Below are positions 37,784 through 47,201 of a stretch of 64,000 bases of DNA, piece by piece. The stretch is from Klebsiella ornithinolytica NBRC 105727 = ATCC 31898. Lineage in GTDB: Bacteria; Pseudomonadota; Gammaproteobacteria; Enterobacterales; Enterobacteriaceae. A program made the position numbers and the translations under genes. Under the pieces are notes generated by a model. That model searched no databases. It was not told where the DNA came from and was given only the letters and a program-made list of their open reading frames with translations. Location of the stretch: NCBI RefSeq assembly GCF_001598295.1, contig NZ_BCYR01000001.1:806001-870000 (forward strand), read 5' to 3'. How positions within the stretch are numbered: the stretch's first letter is position 1; each line of letters opens with the position of its first letter.

Positions 37784-37984
37784 TTATTCTGCTTCATCTA
37801 ACCAGACTAGCAGAATCGCCTCCAGAATTTTTTCATTGGATGCGGTCGGATTGTCATCAAAATCTTCCAGCTCGCAAATCCACTGATGCATATCGGTGAA
37901 GCGAACGGTTTTCGGGTCGAGATCCGGGAAGGCGTCATACAGCGCTTCGCCAATTTCACGACTATCGGTCCATTTCAGTCCCAT
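37784..37984 (-). CDS. iscX: Fe-S cluster assembly protein IscX
   Basis: Small acidic protein (66 residues) that binds IscS and iron, adjusting cysteine desulfurase activity. It has the conserved N-terminus [15 protein letters not shown] and the acidic [15 protein letters not shown] helix-loop. The start at 37984 gives the E. coli length; one base separates it from the fdx stop, so it is cotranscribed as last gene of the isc operon. Confidence 0.96.
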   Translation of the reverse strand: MGLKWTDSREIGEALYDAFPDLDPKTVRFTDMHQWICELEDFDDNPTASNEKILEAILLVWLDEAE

Positions 37985-37985
37985 A

Positions 37986-38321
37986 TTAATGCTCGCGTGC
38001 GTGGTTGATAGTATAACGCGGGATCTCGACGACCAGATCATCGTGGGTCACGCGCGCCTGGCAGCTCAGACGGCTGTCGGGCTCCAGCCCCCAGGCCTTA
38101 TCCAGCATATCATCTTCATCTTCGGTACTTTCGGCCAGCGAGTCAAAACCTTCACGCACGATGCAGTGGCAGGTGGTGCAGGCACAGGATTTTTCGCAAG
38201 CGTGTTCAATCTCAATGCCGCTACGCAGAGCAGCATCCAGAATAGTCTCACCGATCTCAGCTTCCACAACTACGCCATCCGGGCACAGGTCCTGATGGGG
38301 CAGAAAAACAATCTTTGGCAT
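37986..38321 (-). CDS. fdx: [2Fe-2S] ferredoxin
   Basis: Adrenodoxin-type ferredoxin that supplies electrons for Isc cluster assembly. The four cluster ligands are visible: [12 protein letters not shown] (ligands ~42, 48, 51) and a later Cys in [10 protein letters not shown] (~87). 111 residues as in E. coli. Only 1 bp separates it from hscA. Confidence 0.97.
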   Translation of the reverse strand: MPKIVFLPHQDLCPDGVVVEAEIGETILDAALRSGIEIEHACEKSCACTTCHCIVREGFDSLAESTEDEDDMLDKAWGLEPDSRLSCQARVTHDDLVVEIPRYTINHAREH

Positions 38322-38322
38322 A

Positions 38323-40173
38323 TTAAACCTCGTCCACGGATTGGCCTTTCAGCGCAGTACGGACCGACTGGTCCATGCGGCGTGCGGCAAATTCCTGGGT
38401 TTGTGTGTCTGTATTTTTAATCGCATCTTTAATAGCGTCGGCGTCATCGCCTGCGGCAACCGCACGCAGCTGCGCCGTTGCTTCATCGATAGCCTGACGT
38501 TCTGCGGCGCTTAGCAGCGCGGCATCGGCGGCCAGCGCACTTTCCAGGCTCTCAAGAACGCGTGCGGCTTCCACTTTTTGCTCGGCCAGCATACGCGCCT
38601 TGATATCCTGTTCGGCGTGACTCATCGAATCTTTAATCATGGTGGCGATTTCGCTGTCGGTCAGACCGTAGGAGGGCTTGACCTGAATGGAGGCTTCGAC
38701 GCCGGTCGATTTCTCCATCGCGGTCACGCTCAGCAGGCCATCGGCGTCCACCTGGAAGGTGACGCGAATGTGCGCCCCGCCCGCCGGTAACGCCGGAATA
38801 CCACGCAGCGCAAAACGCGCCAGCGAACGGCAGTCCTGCACCAGTTCGCGCTCGCCCTGCATAACGTGGATAGACATTGCCGTCTGACCATCTTTAAAGG
38901 TGGTGAACTCCTGCGCACGCGCCACCGGAATCGTGGTGTTGCGCGGAATCACTTTCTCCACCAGGCCACCCATCGTCTCCAGCCCTAAAGAGAGCGGAAT
39001 AACGTCGAGCAACAGGAGTTCGCTGTCCGGTTTGTTGCCCACCAGGATATCGGCCTGAATCGCGGCGCCAATGGCCACCACTTTGTCCGGATCGATAGTG
39101 GTCAGCGGCGTGCGGCCAAAGAATTCACCGACGCGCTCACGCACCAGCGGCACGCGGGTTGAACCGCCAACCATGACCACTTCCAGCACCTCTTCCGCCG
39201 CCACGCCCGCATCTTTCAGCGCGCGACGGCAGGCTAACAGCGTACGTTTCACCAGCGGCGCAATCAGCGCGTTAAACTGCTCACGGGTAATATCGCCTTG
39301 CCAGCCGCCGACGTTGACGCTGACCGAATCGGCATCGCTGAGGGCGATTTTCGCCGCGATGGCCGCATCCAGAAGTTCGCGCTGCAGGCGATTGTCGCTA
39401 CGATCGCTCAGCCCGGCCAGTTCACGGAGATAATCCGCCAGCAGATGGTCAAAGTCATCGCCGCCCAGCGCGGAATCCCCGCCGGTGGCCAGCACTTCAA
39501 ATACGCCGCGGCTTAAGCGCAGCACCGAGATATCAAAGGTGCCGCCGCCGAGATCGTAAACCGCAATCACGCCTTCCTGACCGGAGTCCAGGCCGTAGGC
39601 AATGGCCGCGGCGGTCGGTTCGTTCAACAGGCGCAATACGTGCAGACCGGCCAGACGCGCGGCGTCTTTGGTGCCCTGACGCTGAGCATCGTCAAAATAG
39701 GCCGGGACGGTAATCACCACGCCGTCGAGCTCTCCGGACAGGGCTTCCGTTGCCCGGGCGGCCAGCGCCTTCAGGATGTCGGCGGAGACGCGAACCGGGT
39801 TGAGCAGACCGCCGGCGGTCTGAATCATCGGCAGACCATTTTCGCTGGCCTGCAGTTGGTAAGGCAGATGGGGGTAACGCGTCTGGATATCGGCCAGCGA
39901 GCGTCCCATCATCCGTTTCACGGAGCTGATGGTATTAACCGGGTCGAGGGCCGCATTGTGTCGGGCGTCGTAGCCGACGCTCAGGCCAGATTCATGGTAG
40001 TTAACCACGGAAGGCAGCAGGTAGCGTCCCTGATGGTCGGGCAGAGTTTCGGCCTGACCGCTACGCACGGTAGCGACCAGAGAATTGGTGGTGCCCAGGT
40101 CAATACCCGCCGCCAGACGACGCTGGTGCGGCGCGGCACTCAGACCAGGCTCACTAATTTGTAATAAGGCCAT
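38323..40173 (-). CDS. hscA: Hsp70-type chaperone HscA
   Basis: Specialised Hsp70 that, with HscB, releases [2Fe-2S] clusters from IscU. The nucleotide-binding domain has [12 protein letters not shown] (~residue 24), [14 protein letters not shown] (~207) and [11 protein letters not shown] (~340). The substrate-binding domain that recognises IscU LPPVK follows (the matching LPPVK is in IscU here). 616 residues as in E. coli. It lies between hscB and fdx, in operon. Confidence 0.97.
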   Translation of the reverse strand: MALLQISEPGLSAAPHQRRLAAGIDLGTTNSLVATVRSGQAETLPDHQGRYLLPSVVNYHESGLSVGYDARHNAALDPVNTISSVKRMMGRSLADIQTRYPHLPYQLQASENGLPMIQTAGGLLNPVRVSADILKALAARATEALSGELDGVVITVPAYFDDAQRQGTKDAARLAGLHVLRLLNEPTAAAIAYGLDSGQEGVIAVYDLGGGTFDISVLRLSRGVFEVLATGGDSALGGDDFDHLLADYLRELAGLSDRSDNRLQRELLDAAIAAKIALSDADSVSVNVGGWQGDITREQFNALIAPLVKRTLLACRRALKDAGVAAEEVLEVVMVGGSTRVPLVRERVGEFFGRTPLTTIDPDKVVAIGAAIQADILVGNKPDSELLLLDVIPLSLGLETMGGLVEKVIPRNTTIPVARAQEFTTFKDGQTAMSIHVMQGERELVQDCRSLARFALRGIPALPAGGAHIRVTFQVDADGLLSVTAMEKSTGVEASIQVKPSYGLTDSEIATMIKDSMSHAEQDIKARMLAEQKVEAARVLESLESALAADAALLSAAERQAIDEATAQLRAVAAGDDADAIKDAIKNTDTQTQEFAARRMDQSVRTALKGQSVDEV

Positions 40174-40188
40174 AATTGCTTCCGAAAA

Positions 40189-40704
40189 TTAAAAATCGAG
40201 CAGCTTTTCTTCGAGTTGTTCTGCAACGCTCTGAAGTTTATCGAGAAAACGCAGTTTACGCACGGTATCCGCCGCCGCGTCCCACGTCTCGCTATTTAAT
40301 TGTTCGACAACCTGCTGATGACGAACGTCGTACATCCCCTTCACGCGTTTGATAAATGCCGCCAGTCGTTCTTCATCCTGCGATTTTTCAATCTCATCCA
40401 GCTCTTCACGCAGCTCCAGCTGTTCCATCAGAAAAGCGGTATCGCGCACGGTGTGCTGCTCGCAGGCCAGGTCATAGCCGTGGAGTGAAAGGAGATATTC
40501 GGCGCGGGTCAGCGGATGACGGAGCGTTTGCCACGCCTGATTGATCGTGGCGGATTGCTGCACGGAGGCGAGCTGTTCGGCCGCGCTCGCGCTGGCGAAC
40601 TTATCGGGATGATACTGGCGCTGCAAATCCTGGTACCGGACAGCCAGCTGTTCTTGCGAAAGGGTATAACTGACCGGTAACCCGAAGAGGGTGAAATAGT
40701 CCAT
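40189..40704 (-). CDS. hscB: J-domain co-chaperone HscB
   Basis: 171-residue J-protein that delivers IscU to HscA and stimulates its ATPase. The J-domain at residues ~1-75 has the signature HPD in QYHPDKFA (~32), and a C-terminal three-helix IscU-binding domain follows. The ATG at 40704 ([10 protein letters not shown]) gives the E. coli length, with AGGTTAC upstream; the longer frame overlaps the hairpin upstream. Between iscA and hscA. Confidence 0.97.
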   Translation of the reverse strand: MDYFTLFGLPVSYTLSQEQLAVRYQDLQRQYHPDKFASASAAEQLASVQQSATINQAWQTLRHPLTRAEYLLSLHGYDLACEQHTVRDTAFLMEQLELREELDEIEKSQDEERLAAFIKRVKGMYDVRHQQVVEQLNSETWDAAADTVRKLRFLDKLQSVAEQLEEKLLDF

Positions 40705-40734
40705 AGTAACCTCAGGGTTAACGAGATAAAGCAA

Positions 40735-40763
40735 ACCCCACTCACGATTCACCGCGGTGGGGT
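40735..40763 (-). terminator. iscA-hscB intercistronic hairpin (possible attenuator)
   Basis: Perfect 7-bp stem ACCCCAC / GTGGGGT with a 15-nt loop. On the minus strand it is followed by TTTGCTTTATC. It sits in the 193-bp gap inside the isc operon and could reduce transcription of hscBA-fdx-iscX relative to iscRSUA. The rest of the gap (40764-40897) has no recognised gene. Confidence 0.5.
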
Positions 40764-40897
40764 CCTCTACCCGTGCACATCGGGCCGCCTCTGCGTGGGC
40801 TGTAGTCGCTTACCCGCAGGACCGACTGCTGTCAGCCCCCGGGATTCACGCATTTACCGCCCTGATGCGGCCTGAAATACGTCGGATAGTGTCGGGA

Positions 40898-41221
40898 TTA
40901 TACGTTAAAGCTTTCGCCGCAACCGCACTCATCTTTAACATTCGGGTTTGTGAATTTAAACCCTTCGTTCAGGCCTTCTTTGACGAAGTCCAGCTGAGTG
41001 CCGTCGAGGAACTGCAGGCTTTTGCCGTCGATCACTACCTTGACGCCTTTATCTTCAAACACGGTGTCTTCTGCCGCCGGCTCGTCAACAAATTCCAGCA
41101 CGTAGGCCATACCTGAGCAGCCCGAAGTGCGGACACCTAAGCGCAGACCGAAGCCTTTGCCACGGTTGGCCAGGAAGGAATTAACTCGCGACGCTGCGCT
41201 GTCGCTAAGAGTAATCGACAT
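40898..41221 (-). CDS. iscA: A-type iron-sulfur carrier IscA
   Basis: 107-residue carrier that takes Fe-S clusters from IscU to target proteins. The three conserved Cys are visible: [12 protein letters not shown] (~35) and the C-terminal ECGCGESF pair (~99 and 101). Starts 15 bp after iscU in the operon. Confidence 0.97.
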   Translation of the reverse strand: MSITLSDSAASRVNSFLANRGKGFGLRLGVRTSGCSGMAYVLEFVDEPAAEDTVFEDKGVKVVIDGKSLQFLDGTQLDFVKEGLNEGFKFTNPNVKDECGCGESFNV

Positions 41222-41236
41222 ACAATAACCTCTTAA

Positions 41237-41623
41237 TTATTTCGCTTCACGTTTGCTTTTATAATCCGCAATCGCGGCTTTAATCGCGTCTTCCGCCAGG
41301 ATGGAGCAGTGAATTTTCACCGGCGGCAGTTCCAGCTCATCGGCGATATCGGTGTTCTTGATAGCCTGAGCTTCGTCCAGAGATTTCCCTTTCACCCATT
41401 CGGTAACCAGGGAGCTGGAGGCGATAGCAGAACCGCAACCATAGGTCTTGAAGCGCGCGTCTTCAATGATACCTTCATTGTTGACTTTAATCTGCAACTT
41501 CATCACGTCGCCGCACGCCGGTGCGCCAACCATGCCGCTGCCGACGCTGTCGTCGCTGTTGTCAAAAGAGCCGACGTTGCGCGGATTCTCGTAATGATCG
41601 ATAACTTTTTCGCTGTATGCCAT
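41237..41623 (-). CDS. iscU: Fe-S cluster scaffold IscU
   Basis: 128-residue scaffold on which clusters are built from sulfur given by IscS. Conserved ligands Cys37 (GAPACGDVMKL), Cys63 (YGCGSAIASSS) and Cys106 (KIHCSILAEDA), plus the LPPVK HscA-recognition motif just before it. Between iscS and iscA. Confidence 0.98.
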   Translation of the reverse strand: MAYSEKVIDHYENPRNVGSFDNSDDSVGSGMVGAPACGDVMKLQIKVNNEGIIEDARFKTYGCGSAIASSSLVTEWVKGKSLDEAQAIKNTDIADELELPPVKIHCSILAEDAIKAAIADYKSKREAK

Positions 41624-41649
41624 GATGAATTCTCCTTATACCCTACCGA

Positions 41650-42864
41650 TTAATGATGTGACCATTCGATGCTGTTCAGATCCACGCCCTGTTTGAACAT
41701 ATCCCACAGCGGAGAAAGATCGCGCAGACGGCCGATGGATTTACGAACCAGATCAATGGTGTAGTCAATCTCTTCTTCGGTAGTGAATCGACCTAAAGAG
41801 AAACGGATAGAACTGTGTGCCAGTTCGTCAGTCATGCCCAGTGCACGAAGCACATAGGACGGCTCAAGGCTTGCGGAGGTGCAAGCAGAACCGGAGGAAA
41901 CGGCCAGGTCCTTCAGCGCCATAATCAGCGACTCGCCTTCAACATAGTTGAAGCTGACGTTGAGAATGTTCGGCGCGCCCTGCTCGAGGTCGCCGTTAAG
42001 GTAAACCTCTTCCATATCTTTTACGCCGTCCCACAGACGGTTACGCAGACCGCGCAGACGCGCCATCTCGGTGTCCATCTCTTCTTTCGCGATACGGTAA
42101 GCTTCACCCATACCGACGATCTGGTGGACTGGCAGAGTACCGGAACGCATGCCGCGCTCGTGACCGCCGCCGTGCATCTGCGCTTCAATGCGGATACGCG
42201 GTTTGCGACGAACGTACAGTGCGCCAATACCTTTAGGACCATAAATTTTGTGACCGGAGAAGGACATCAGGTCAACTTTCAGCTGGCTCAGGTCGATAGG
42301 CAGTTTGCCCACGCTCTGGGTGGCGTCAACGTGATAAATGATGCCACGCGCGCGGCACAGTTCGCCGATGGTGGCGATATCCTGCACCACGCCGATTTCG
42401 TTGTTCACGTGCATGATGGAGACCAGGATGGTGTCGTCACGCATCGCGGCTTCCAGCTCTTTCAGATCGATAATCCCGTTGCTCTGCGGCGCCAGGTAGG
42501 TAACGTCGAAACCTTCACGCTCCAGCTGGCGACAGGTATCCAGAACCGCTTTATGCTCGGTTTTGCTGGTGATAATGTGCTTGCCTTTTTTCTGATAAAA
42601 GTTGGCTGCACCTTTAATCGCCAGGTTGTCGGATTCCGTTGCACCGGAGGTAAAGACGATTTCACGCGGATCGGCACCGACCAGTTCAGCAATCTGATTA
42701 CGGGCGATATCAACCGCCTCTTCAGCCTGCCAACCGAAACGGTGTGAACGAGAGGCCGGGTTACCAAAGGTCCCGTCCAGGGTCAGGAACTGCATCATTT
42801 TCTCGGCAACACGCGGGTCCACCGGCGTTGTTGCGGAGTAATCGAGGTAAATCGGTAATTTCAT
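41650..42864 (-). CDS. iscS: Cysteine desulfurase IscS
   Basis: PLP enzyme that removes sulfur from cysteine as a persulfide for Fe-S clusters, thiamine and tRNA thiolation. The PLP Lys is in [12 protein letters not shown] (~206), and the persulfide-carrying Cys is on the flexible loop [12 protein letters not shown] (~328). 404 residues as in E. coli. It is 177 bp downstream of iscR in the operon. Confidence 0.98.
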   Translation of the reverse strand: MKLPIYLDYSATTPVDPRVAEKMMQFLTLDGTFGNPASRSHRFGWQAEEAVDIARNQIAELVGADPREIVFTSGATESDNLAIKGAANFYQKKGKHIITSKTEHKAVLDTCRQLEREGFDVTYLAPQSNGIIDLKELEAAMRDDTILVSIMHVNNEIGVVQDIATIGELCRARGIIYHVDATQSVGKLPIDLSQLKVDLMSFSGHKIYGPKGIGALYVRRKPRIRIEAQMHGGGHERGMRSGTLPVHQIVGMGEAYRIAKEEMDTEMARLRGLRNRLWDGVKDMEEVYLNGDLEQGAPNILNVSFNYVEGESLIMALKDLAVSSGSACTSASLEPSYVLRALGMTDELAHSSIRFSLGRFTTEEEIDYTIDLVRKSIGRLRDLSPLWDMFKQGVDLNSIEWSHH

Positions 42865-42933
42865 TGCTCTTTAACTCCGTACATCACTCAATGCAAGGAA
42901 CCAGGCAACCGGCTTGATGTACGACCGGGGACA

Positions 42934-42953
42934 CGGGATGTCGCAACATCCCG
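42934..42953 (-). promoter_or_regulatory. Hairpin in iscR-iscS intergenic mRNA
   Basis: Perfect 8-bp stem CGGGATGT / ACATCCCG with a tetraloop in the 177-bp iscR-iscS spacer. In E. coli this spacer is where the RyhB small RNA acts and where a structured 3' end protects iscR mRNA; the hairpin fits that role. I infer conservation from position only. Confidence 0.5.
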
Positions 42954-43041
42954 GCCTGATTCTGAAATCTCTTTTTTATCGTTTTTACTCTGACTATTTC
43001 AGCCTGCCGCAGCGGTGCCGCAAGCTGAAACAAGACGAGTA

Positions 43042-43533
43042 TTATGCACGCAGCTTGACGTCAATGGCGTCCTGAGTGCGGGTATTACGCTGGGATTCAT
43101 GGCTATGCTGACGACCTGAAACATCGAGGATTTCCTGGTTATTCACCAGTTCACCCAGGGTGATGTTGTTCAGGAAGCCGGTCAGACGTTCGCTCAGGTC
43201 GCGCCACAGCGCGTGGGTCAGGCATTTATCGCCGCCCTGGCAGCCGCCTTTACCCTGACAGCGGGTCGCGTCAACCGATTCGTCTACTGCGCTGATCACT
43301 TCGCCTACGGCGATGCTGCCAGCTTCTTTACCTAACAAATAACCGCCGCCTGGACCACGTACGCTGGATACCAGACCATTTTTACGCAGGCGGGAAAACA
43401 GCTGTTCCAGATAGGACAGCGAGATTCCCTGACGTTCAGAAATATCAGCCAACGGAACCGGGCCCGATTCAGAGTTGAGCGCAACGTCCAGCATCGCGGT
43501 CACAGCATAACGCCCTTTAGATGTCAGTCTCAT
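43042..43533 (-). CDS. iscR: Fe-S-responsive transcriptional regulator IscR
   Basis: Rrf2-family repressor/activator whose [2Fe-2S] form represses the isc operon. A winged HTH occupies residues ~1-65 ([20 protein letters not shown]). Cluster ligands Cys92, Cys98, Cys104 and His107 are seen in [17 protein letters not shown]. 163 residues against 162 in E. coli. First gene of the operon, with IscR-type boxes upstream. Confidence 0.98.
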   Translation of the reverse strand: MRLTSKGRYAVTAMLDVALNSESGPVPLADISERQGISLSYLEQLFSRLRKNGLVSSVRGPGGGYLLGKEAGSIAVGEVISAVDESVDATRCQGKGGCQGGDKCLTHALWRDLSERLTGFLNNITLGELVNNQEILDVSGRQHSHESQRNTRTQDAIDVKLRA

Positions 43534-43602
43534 GTCTTACTTAACCTCAAACTCGCCCCTGCCCGGGCTTTTTATTAATATGGGTATTGCATAGCAGGGC
43601 CA

Positions 43603-43660
43603 AGTCTGACATTCCCGAGTAATTTGGTCAACTATTTACTTGACTGTTTTAGTCAGGTAT
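43603..43660 (-). promoter_or_regulatory. iscR promoter with two type 1 IscR boxes
   Basis: Minus-strand -35 TTGACC (43626-43631) and -10 CAGACT (43603-43608) with 17-bp spacing. One IscR type 1-like site overlaps the -35 (43611-43635, ATAGTTGACCAAATTACTCGGGAAT). A second, closer to consensus, lies just upstream at 43634-43660 and contains the palindromic core GACT-N6-AGTC. Arrangement as in E. coli PiscR. Confidence 0.8.
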
Positions 43661-43684
43661 TTAACCATCCGTGCGGTCTGTATT

Positions 43685-43757
43685 TGCCCGGCGGCGCTAC
43701 GCTTGTGCAGGCCTGTGACGATGCAGGCCGCGTAAGGCGGAGCCGCTCCCGTCAAGG
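43685..43757. repeat. REP pair (BIME) between trmJ and iscR
   Basis: REP-type unit GCCCGGCGGCGCTACGCTTGTGCAGGCC (about 43686-43713) followed by an inverted unit (about 43721-43757). Located downstream of trmJ and upstream of the isc promoter; the same family as the pepB-sseB element. Confidence 0.75.
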
Positions 43758-43768
43758 GATGCAGGCGC

Positions 43769-44503
43769 TTACTTCTCTTTCTTTAACTGATCGATAGAGG
43801 CCAGCATACCGCGCAGGATATTCAGTTCCTGGCTTTCCGGGCGGGCGCGGGTGAACAGACGACGCAGTTTGTTCATCACCTGCCCTGGATGGCTGGCGCG
43901 AATAAAACCGGTGGCGAGCAGGGTTTGCTCGAGGTGGCCATAGAAACGTTCTAAATCGTCAACCAGCGGATACGGCGTCTCTTCGTGCGCCGCTGCCGGT
44001 TCGTCCTGTTCCTGGGTGGCCAGCCAGGCCATGCGGACTTCGTAGGCGATAACCTGCACCGCCATTGCCAGGTTCAACGAACTGTATTCCGGGTTTGCGG
44101 CAATCGCGACGTGATAATGACATTTCTGCAGTTCATCGTTGGTCAGCCCAACGCGTTCGCGGCCAAAGACCAGCGCGACCGGTGCATGCTGCCCTTCCGC
44201 CACGCTCTTCAAACCGCACTCGCGCGGGTCAAGCATCGGCCACGGCAGAGTGCGTGAACGGGCACTGGTCCCCACCACCAGGCTGCAGCCGGCCAGGGCT
44301 TCATCCAGGGTATCAACGATCTGCGCATTGCCAATCACGTCACTGGCGCCAGCGGCCAGCGCGATAGCCTGAGAATCAGGTTTAACCAGCGGATTAACCA
44401 GCCACAGGTTGGTTAACCCCATGGTTTTCATTGCCCGGGCGACGGAACCCATGTTTCCAGTATGTGATGTTTCTACCAGTACAATTCGAATATTTTGTAG
44501 CAT
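43769..44503 (-). CDS. trmJ: tRNA (cytidine/uridine-2'-O-)-methyltransferase TrmJ
   Basis: SPOUT-family methyltransferase that 2'-O-methylates position 32 of several tRNAs. N-terminal [25 protein letters not shown], followed by the knot region [15 protein letters not shown] (~residue 110) and [18 protein letters not shown] (~140). A C-terminal helical extension is present. 244 residues against 246 in E. coli. Separated from iscR by the REP pair, and divergent from suhB. Confidence 0.96.
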   Translation of the reverse strand: MLQNIRIVLVETSHTGNMGSVARAMKTMGLTNLWLVNPLVKPDSQAIALAAGASDVIGNAQIVDTLDEALAGCSLVVGTSARSRTLPWPMLDPRECGLKSVAEGQHAPVALVFGRERVGLTNDELQKCHYHVAIAANPEYSSLNLAMAVQVIAYEVRMAWLATQEQDEPAAAHEETPYPLVDDLERFYGHLEQTLLATGFIRASHPGQVMNKLRRLFTRARPESQELNILRGMLASIDQLKKEK

Positions 44504-44623
44504 TATGGTTCTTCGGCTAAAGATTATTCACGCATGCTATCATAAAACGGAGACATAGGCAGATTTCACTGTTACTATGTGCGCCGTTTTTTCCCGTTCT
44601 TTAACATCCAGTGAGAGAGACCG

Positions 44624-45427
44624 ATGCATCCGATGCTGAACATCGCCGTGCGCGCAGCGCGCAAGGCGGGTAATTTAATTGCCAAGCACTACGAAACCCC
44701 AGACTCCGTAGAAACGAGCCAGAAAGGCAGCAATGATTTTGTGACCAACGTCGATAAAGCAGCCGAAGCGCTGATTATTGAAACCATTCGCAAATCTTAC
44801 CCGCAGCACACCATTATCACCGAAGAAAGCGGTGAACACGCAGGTGAAGATCAGGATGTTCAATGGGTTATCGATCCACTGGATGGCACCACCAACTTCG
44901 TCAAACGTCTGCCACACTTCTCCGTTTCCATCGCCGTACGCATCAAAGGCCGTACAGAAGTCGCGGTGGTTTACGATCCAATGCGTAACGAACTGTTCAC
45001 GGCTACCCGTGGTCAGGGCGCACAGCTGAACGGCTACCGTCTGCGCGGCAGCAACGCTCGCGACCTGGATGGCACGATTCTGGCGACCGGCTTCCCGTTC
45101 AAAGCAAAACAGCACGCGACGGCGTACATGAATATTCTCGGTAAGCTGTTTACCGAGTGTGCTGATTTCCGCCGCACCGGTTCTGCTGCTCTGGATCTGG
45201 CTTACGTGGCCGCAGGCCGCGTTGACGGTTATTTTGAAATCGCGCTGAAACCCTGGGATTTTGCGGCAGGTGAGCTGATCGCTCGTGAAGCAGGCGCGCT
45301 GGTTTGCGATTTCACCGGCGGCCACAACTACATGCACACCGGCAACATCGTTGCCGGTAACCCGCGTGTCGTTAAAGCTATGCTGGCGAATATGCGTGAC
45401 GAACTGAGTGAAGCGCTGAAGCGCTAA
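44624..45427 (+). CDS. suhB: Inositol monophosphatase / Nus factor SuhB
   Basis: Mg-dependent inositol-phosphate phosphatase; in E. coli it also acts with Nus factors in rRNA antitermination. Metal-binding motifs: EESGE (~66), DPLDGTTNF (~84) and WDFAAGELIAREAGA (~212). 267 residues as in E. coli. A strong hairpin terminator follows 6 bp after the stop. Confidence 0.97.
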   Translation: MHPMLNIAVRAARKAGNLIAKHYETPDSVETSQKGSNDFVTNVDKAAEALIIETIRKSYPQHTIITEESGEHAGEDQDVQWVIDPLDGTTNFVKRLPHFSVSIAVRIKGRTEVAVVYDPMRNELFTATRGQGAQLNGYRLRGSNARDLDGTILATGFPFKAKQHATAYMNILGKLFTECADFRRTGSAALDLAYVAAGRVDGYFEIALKPWDFAAGELIAREAGALVCDFTGGHNYMHTGNIVAGNPRVVKAMLANMRDELSEALKR

Positions 45428-45433
45428 TCACTC

Positions 45434-45463
45434 TCCCCTCACCCCGTTCGCGGGGTGAGGGGA
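45434..45463 (+). terminator. suhB terminator
   Basis: Perfect 13-bp stem TCCCCTCACCCCG / CGGGGTGAGGGGA with a stable TTCG tetraloop, followed by TTCTTC. Lies between convergent suhB and the metal transporter gene. Confidence 0.8.
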
Positions 45464-45467
45464 TTCT

Positions 45468-46448
45468 TCAAAATGGTCGTAACCCCCCGCCAACAGGCGC
45501 CGCACTGCTCCACATCACCAGCGCCGCAACCAGTAAAATCACCCCGCCCGCCAATGCCAGCGTCGCCCAACCAACGTGTTGCCACAGCGGTGGCGTCTTA
45601 TTGCCGCTGAGCTTAACGGCCAGCTGGCGGAAACCATGAACCAGCAGCGCCAGCCCGCTGATGGTCAACGAAGTGCCTGCCGCCATCGCCAGCGCCGCCG
45701 CCATTCCCCAGTTAAACACGCCAATCACTTTACTAAACAGCAGGACCATAATCGCCCCGGAACAGGGCCGCATCCCCATCGAAAGGATAATGACCAGCCG
45801 CGCGCGCCAGTCATCGCCGCTTTGGAGCTGTTCCGGCGCGGGCATATGCTGATGTCCGCATCCGCACTGAGCATGATGAACGTGGTGCGGCGTAAAGGCG
45901 ATAAACGTCGGTCGTCGCAATACCGCGCACAGCTTTTTCACCGCCCGCAAGCACAACAGCAGGCCCAGCGCCCCCACCAGCAGATAGCTGCCTTTCTCCA
46001 GCCAGAAGCTGCTGAGATGCAGCTGTCTGGCCGGCAGTTGCAGGAGAGTTAATACCACCACGACCAGCGCAATCGCCACAACGCCCTGCAGGAGCGAGGC
46101 CGCCAGGGTCAGCATAATACTGGATTTAAGTTTTGCCGGATGCGTGGCCAGCCAGGTGGTAATCACGATCTTGCCATGACCAGGCCCCAGGGCGTGCAGC
46201 ACACCGTAGATAAAACTGAACGCCAGCAGCGATAATCCCGCCGCTGAGGGATTGTCCGCAACCGCTTTCAGCAGACGGCTGAGCTCAAGATTCAACGCCC
46301 GCTGCCAGACAGCGCTTTGCAGCAAGACCTGCGGCCAGGCCTGCCACAGCCAGATCCCCGCCGCTGTCGCCAGCAGCAAAAAAAGCGCCAGCGGCCACAT
46401 CTGGCGCAGACGCGAAGTGCGTGCGGTGTGAGAGAAAATTACGGACAT
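45468..46448 (-). CDS. NicO-family nickel/cobalt transporter
   Basis: 326-residue membrane protein with about seven hydrophobic segments, of the NicO group related to RcnA. The first metal motif HALGPGHGK (~residue 87) and the second motif GMRPCSGA (~231) are both clear. A His/Cys-rich cytoplasmic loop (PHHVHHAQCGCGHQHMP, ~193-209) would bind metal. Direction of transport is not certain: RcnA relatives export Ni/Co, others import. The start overlaps by 10 bp the end of the DUF1007 gene, implying translational coupling. In E. coli yfhR occupies this site. Confidence 0.88.
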   Translation of the reverse strand: MSVIFSHTARTSRLRQMWPLALFLLLATAAGIWLWQAWPQVLLQSAVWQRALNLELSRLLKAVADNPSAAGLSLLAFSFIYGVLHALGPGHGKIVITTWLATHPAKLKSSIMLTLAASLLQGVVAIALVVVVLTLLQLPARQLHLSSFWLEKGSYLLVGALGLLLCLRAVKKLCAVLRRPTFIAFTPHHVHHAQCGCGHQHMPAPEQLQSGDDWRARLVIILSMGMRPCSGAIMVLLFSKVIGVFNWGMAAALAMAAGTSLTISGLALLVHGFRQLAVKLSGNKTPPLWQHVGWATLALAGGVILLVAALVMWSSAAPVGGGLRPF

Positions 46449-47077
46449 GTCAGCGTCACCTTCTGGGCAAAGTAGGTTCCCAGCGCCATATCTTCCGGCG
46501 GCGCGTCGGCTTTATCGAGAGACTGGGCAAAAGCCGCCATTTTTTCATTCGGTTCCGGCGTGACCACCTTGACCTTACATGTCGTGCGTAACGCGGCGGG
46601 CAAGGTGACATCGCTCGCTTTGTCATAGTGCATATCAACATAATAGGTCGGATCGAATGTCGACAATGTTAGCGTCTGTCCGGCCAGCGGCTGAGGTTTT
46701 GCCAGCGGCAGCGTAAACGTCAGCACCGCCTGGTGACCCTCGCGTTCGAGGCCATAGCCATCAGGTCGATTATCAAACTTCACCCGCTGGCCGTTGTGCC
46801 ATAGCTCGCTGAAGTAATGCTGGCCGAGCACATTGGCCATCACCTCTGCCGCCAGTTTTTTCCACACCTCATCCCCTGGCTTTGCGTTCCCCGCATCGTA
46901 GAGCAAGTCTGCCGAAGTGATTTCATCCATCGTCCAGCGCATGTTAAAACCGGTGAGCAGCCCGTTGTCCGCCACGACTTCCGTTTTCAGGCTAATGAAG
47001 CTATGCGGGTGCGCTAGCACACTAAATGATAAAACCATGAAAAATGCCGCACTGGTGCATTGTTTCACTCTCTTCAT
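46439..47077 (-). CDS. DUF1007 periplasmic protein, partner of NicO transporter
   Basis: 212-residue exported protein. The N-terminal signal peptide (MKRVKQCTSAAFFMVLSFSVLA, cleavage before HPHSF) gives a mature protein starting with a His-rich tip, fitting metal contact. The domain is DUF1007 (FNMRWTMDEITSADLLYD, DPTYYVDMHYDKASDV). In many genomes it sits beside NicO transporters and is thought to act as an accessory protein. The ATG at 47077 is chosen because it begins the signal peptide and has GAGGATCGG upstream; 27 extra codons upstream are not convincing. Ends inside the transporter start. Confidence 0.85.
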   Translation of the reverse strand: MKRVKQCTSAAFFMVLSFSVLAHPHSFISLKTEVVADNGLLTGFNMRWTMDEITSADLLYDAGNAKPGDEVWKKLAAEVMANVLGQHYFSELWHNGQRVKFDNRPDGYGLEREGHQAVLTFTLPLAKPQPLAGQTLTLSTFDPTYYVDMHYDKASDVTLPAALRTTCKVKVVTPEPNEKMAAFAQSLDKADAPPEDMALGTYFAQKVTLTCP

Positions 47078-47201
47078 CCGATCCTCACGTGAAAAATTCT
47101 GTGAACTTAGCCAGCAATCCTGACGTAAAGGCGCCGAACTGCCCTGATCTCCATTCATCCATTAGCTATTCTTAGCAAAAACCCTAACTGGAACTCACCA
47201 G

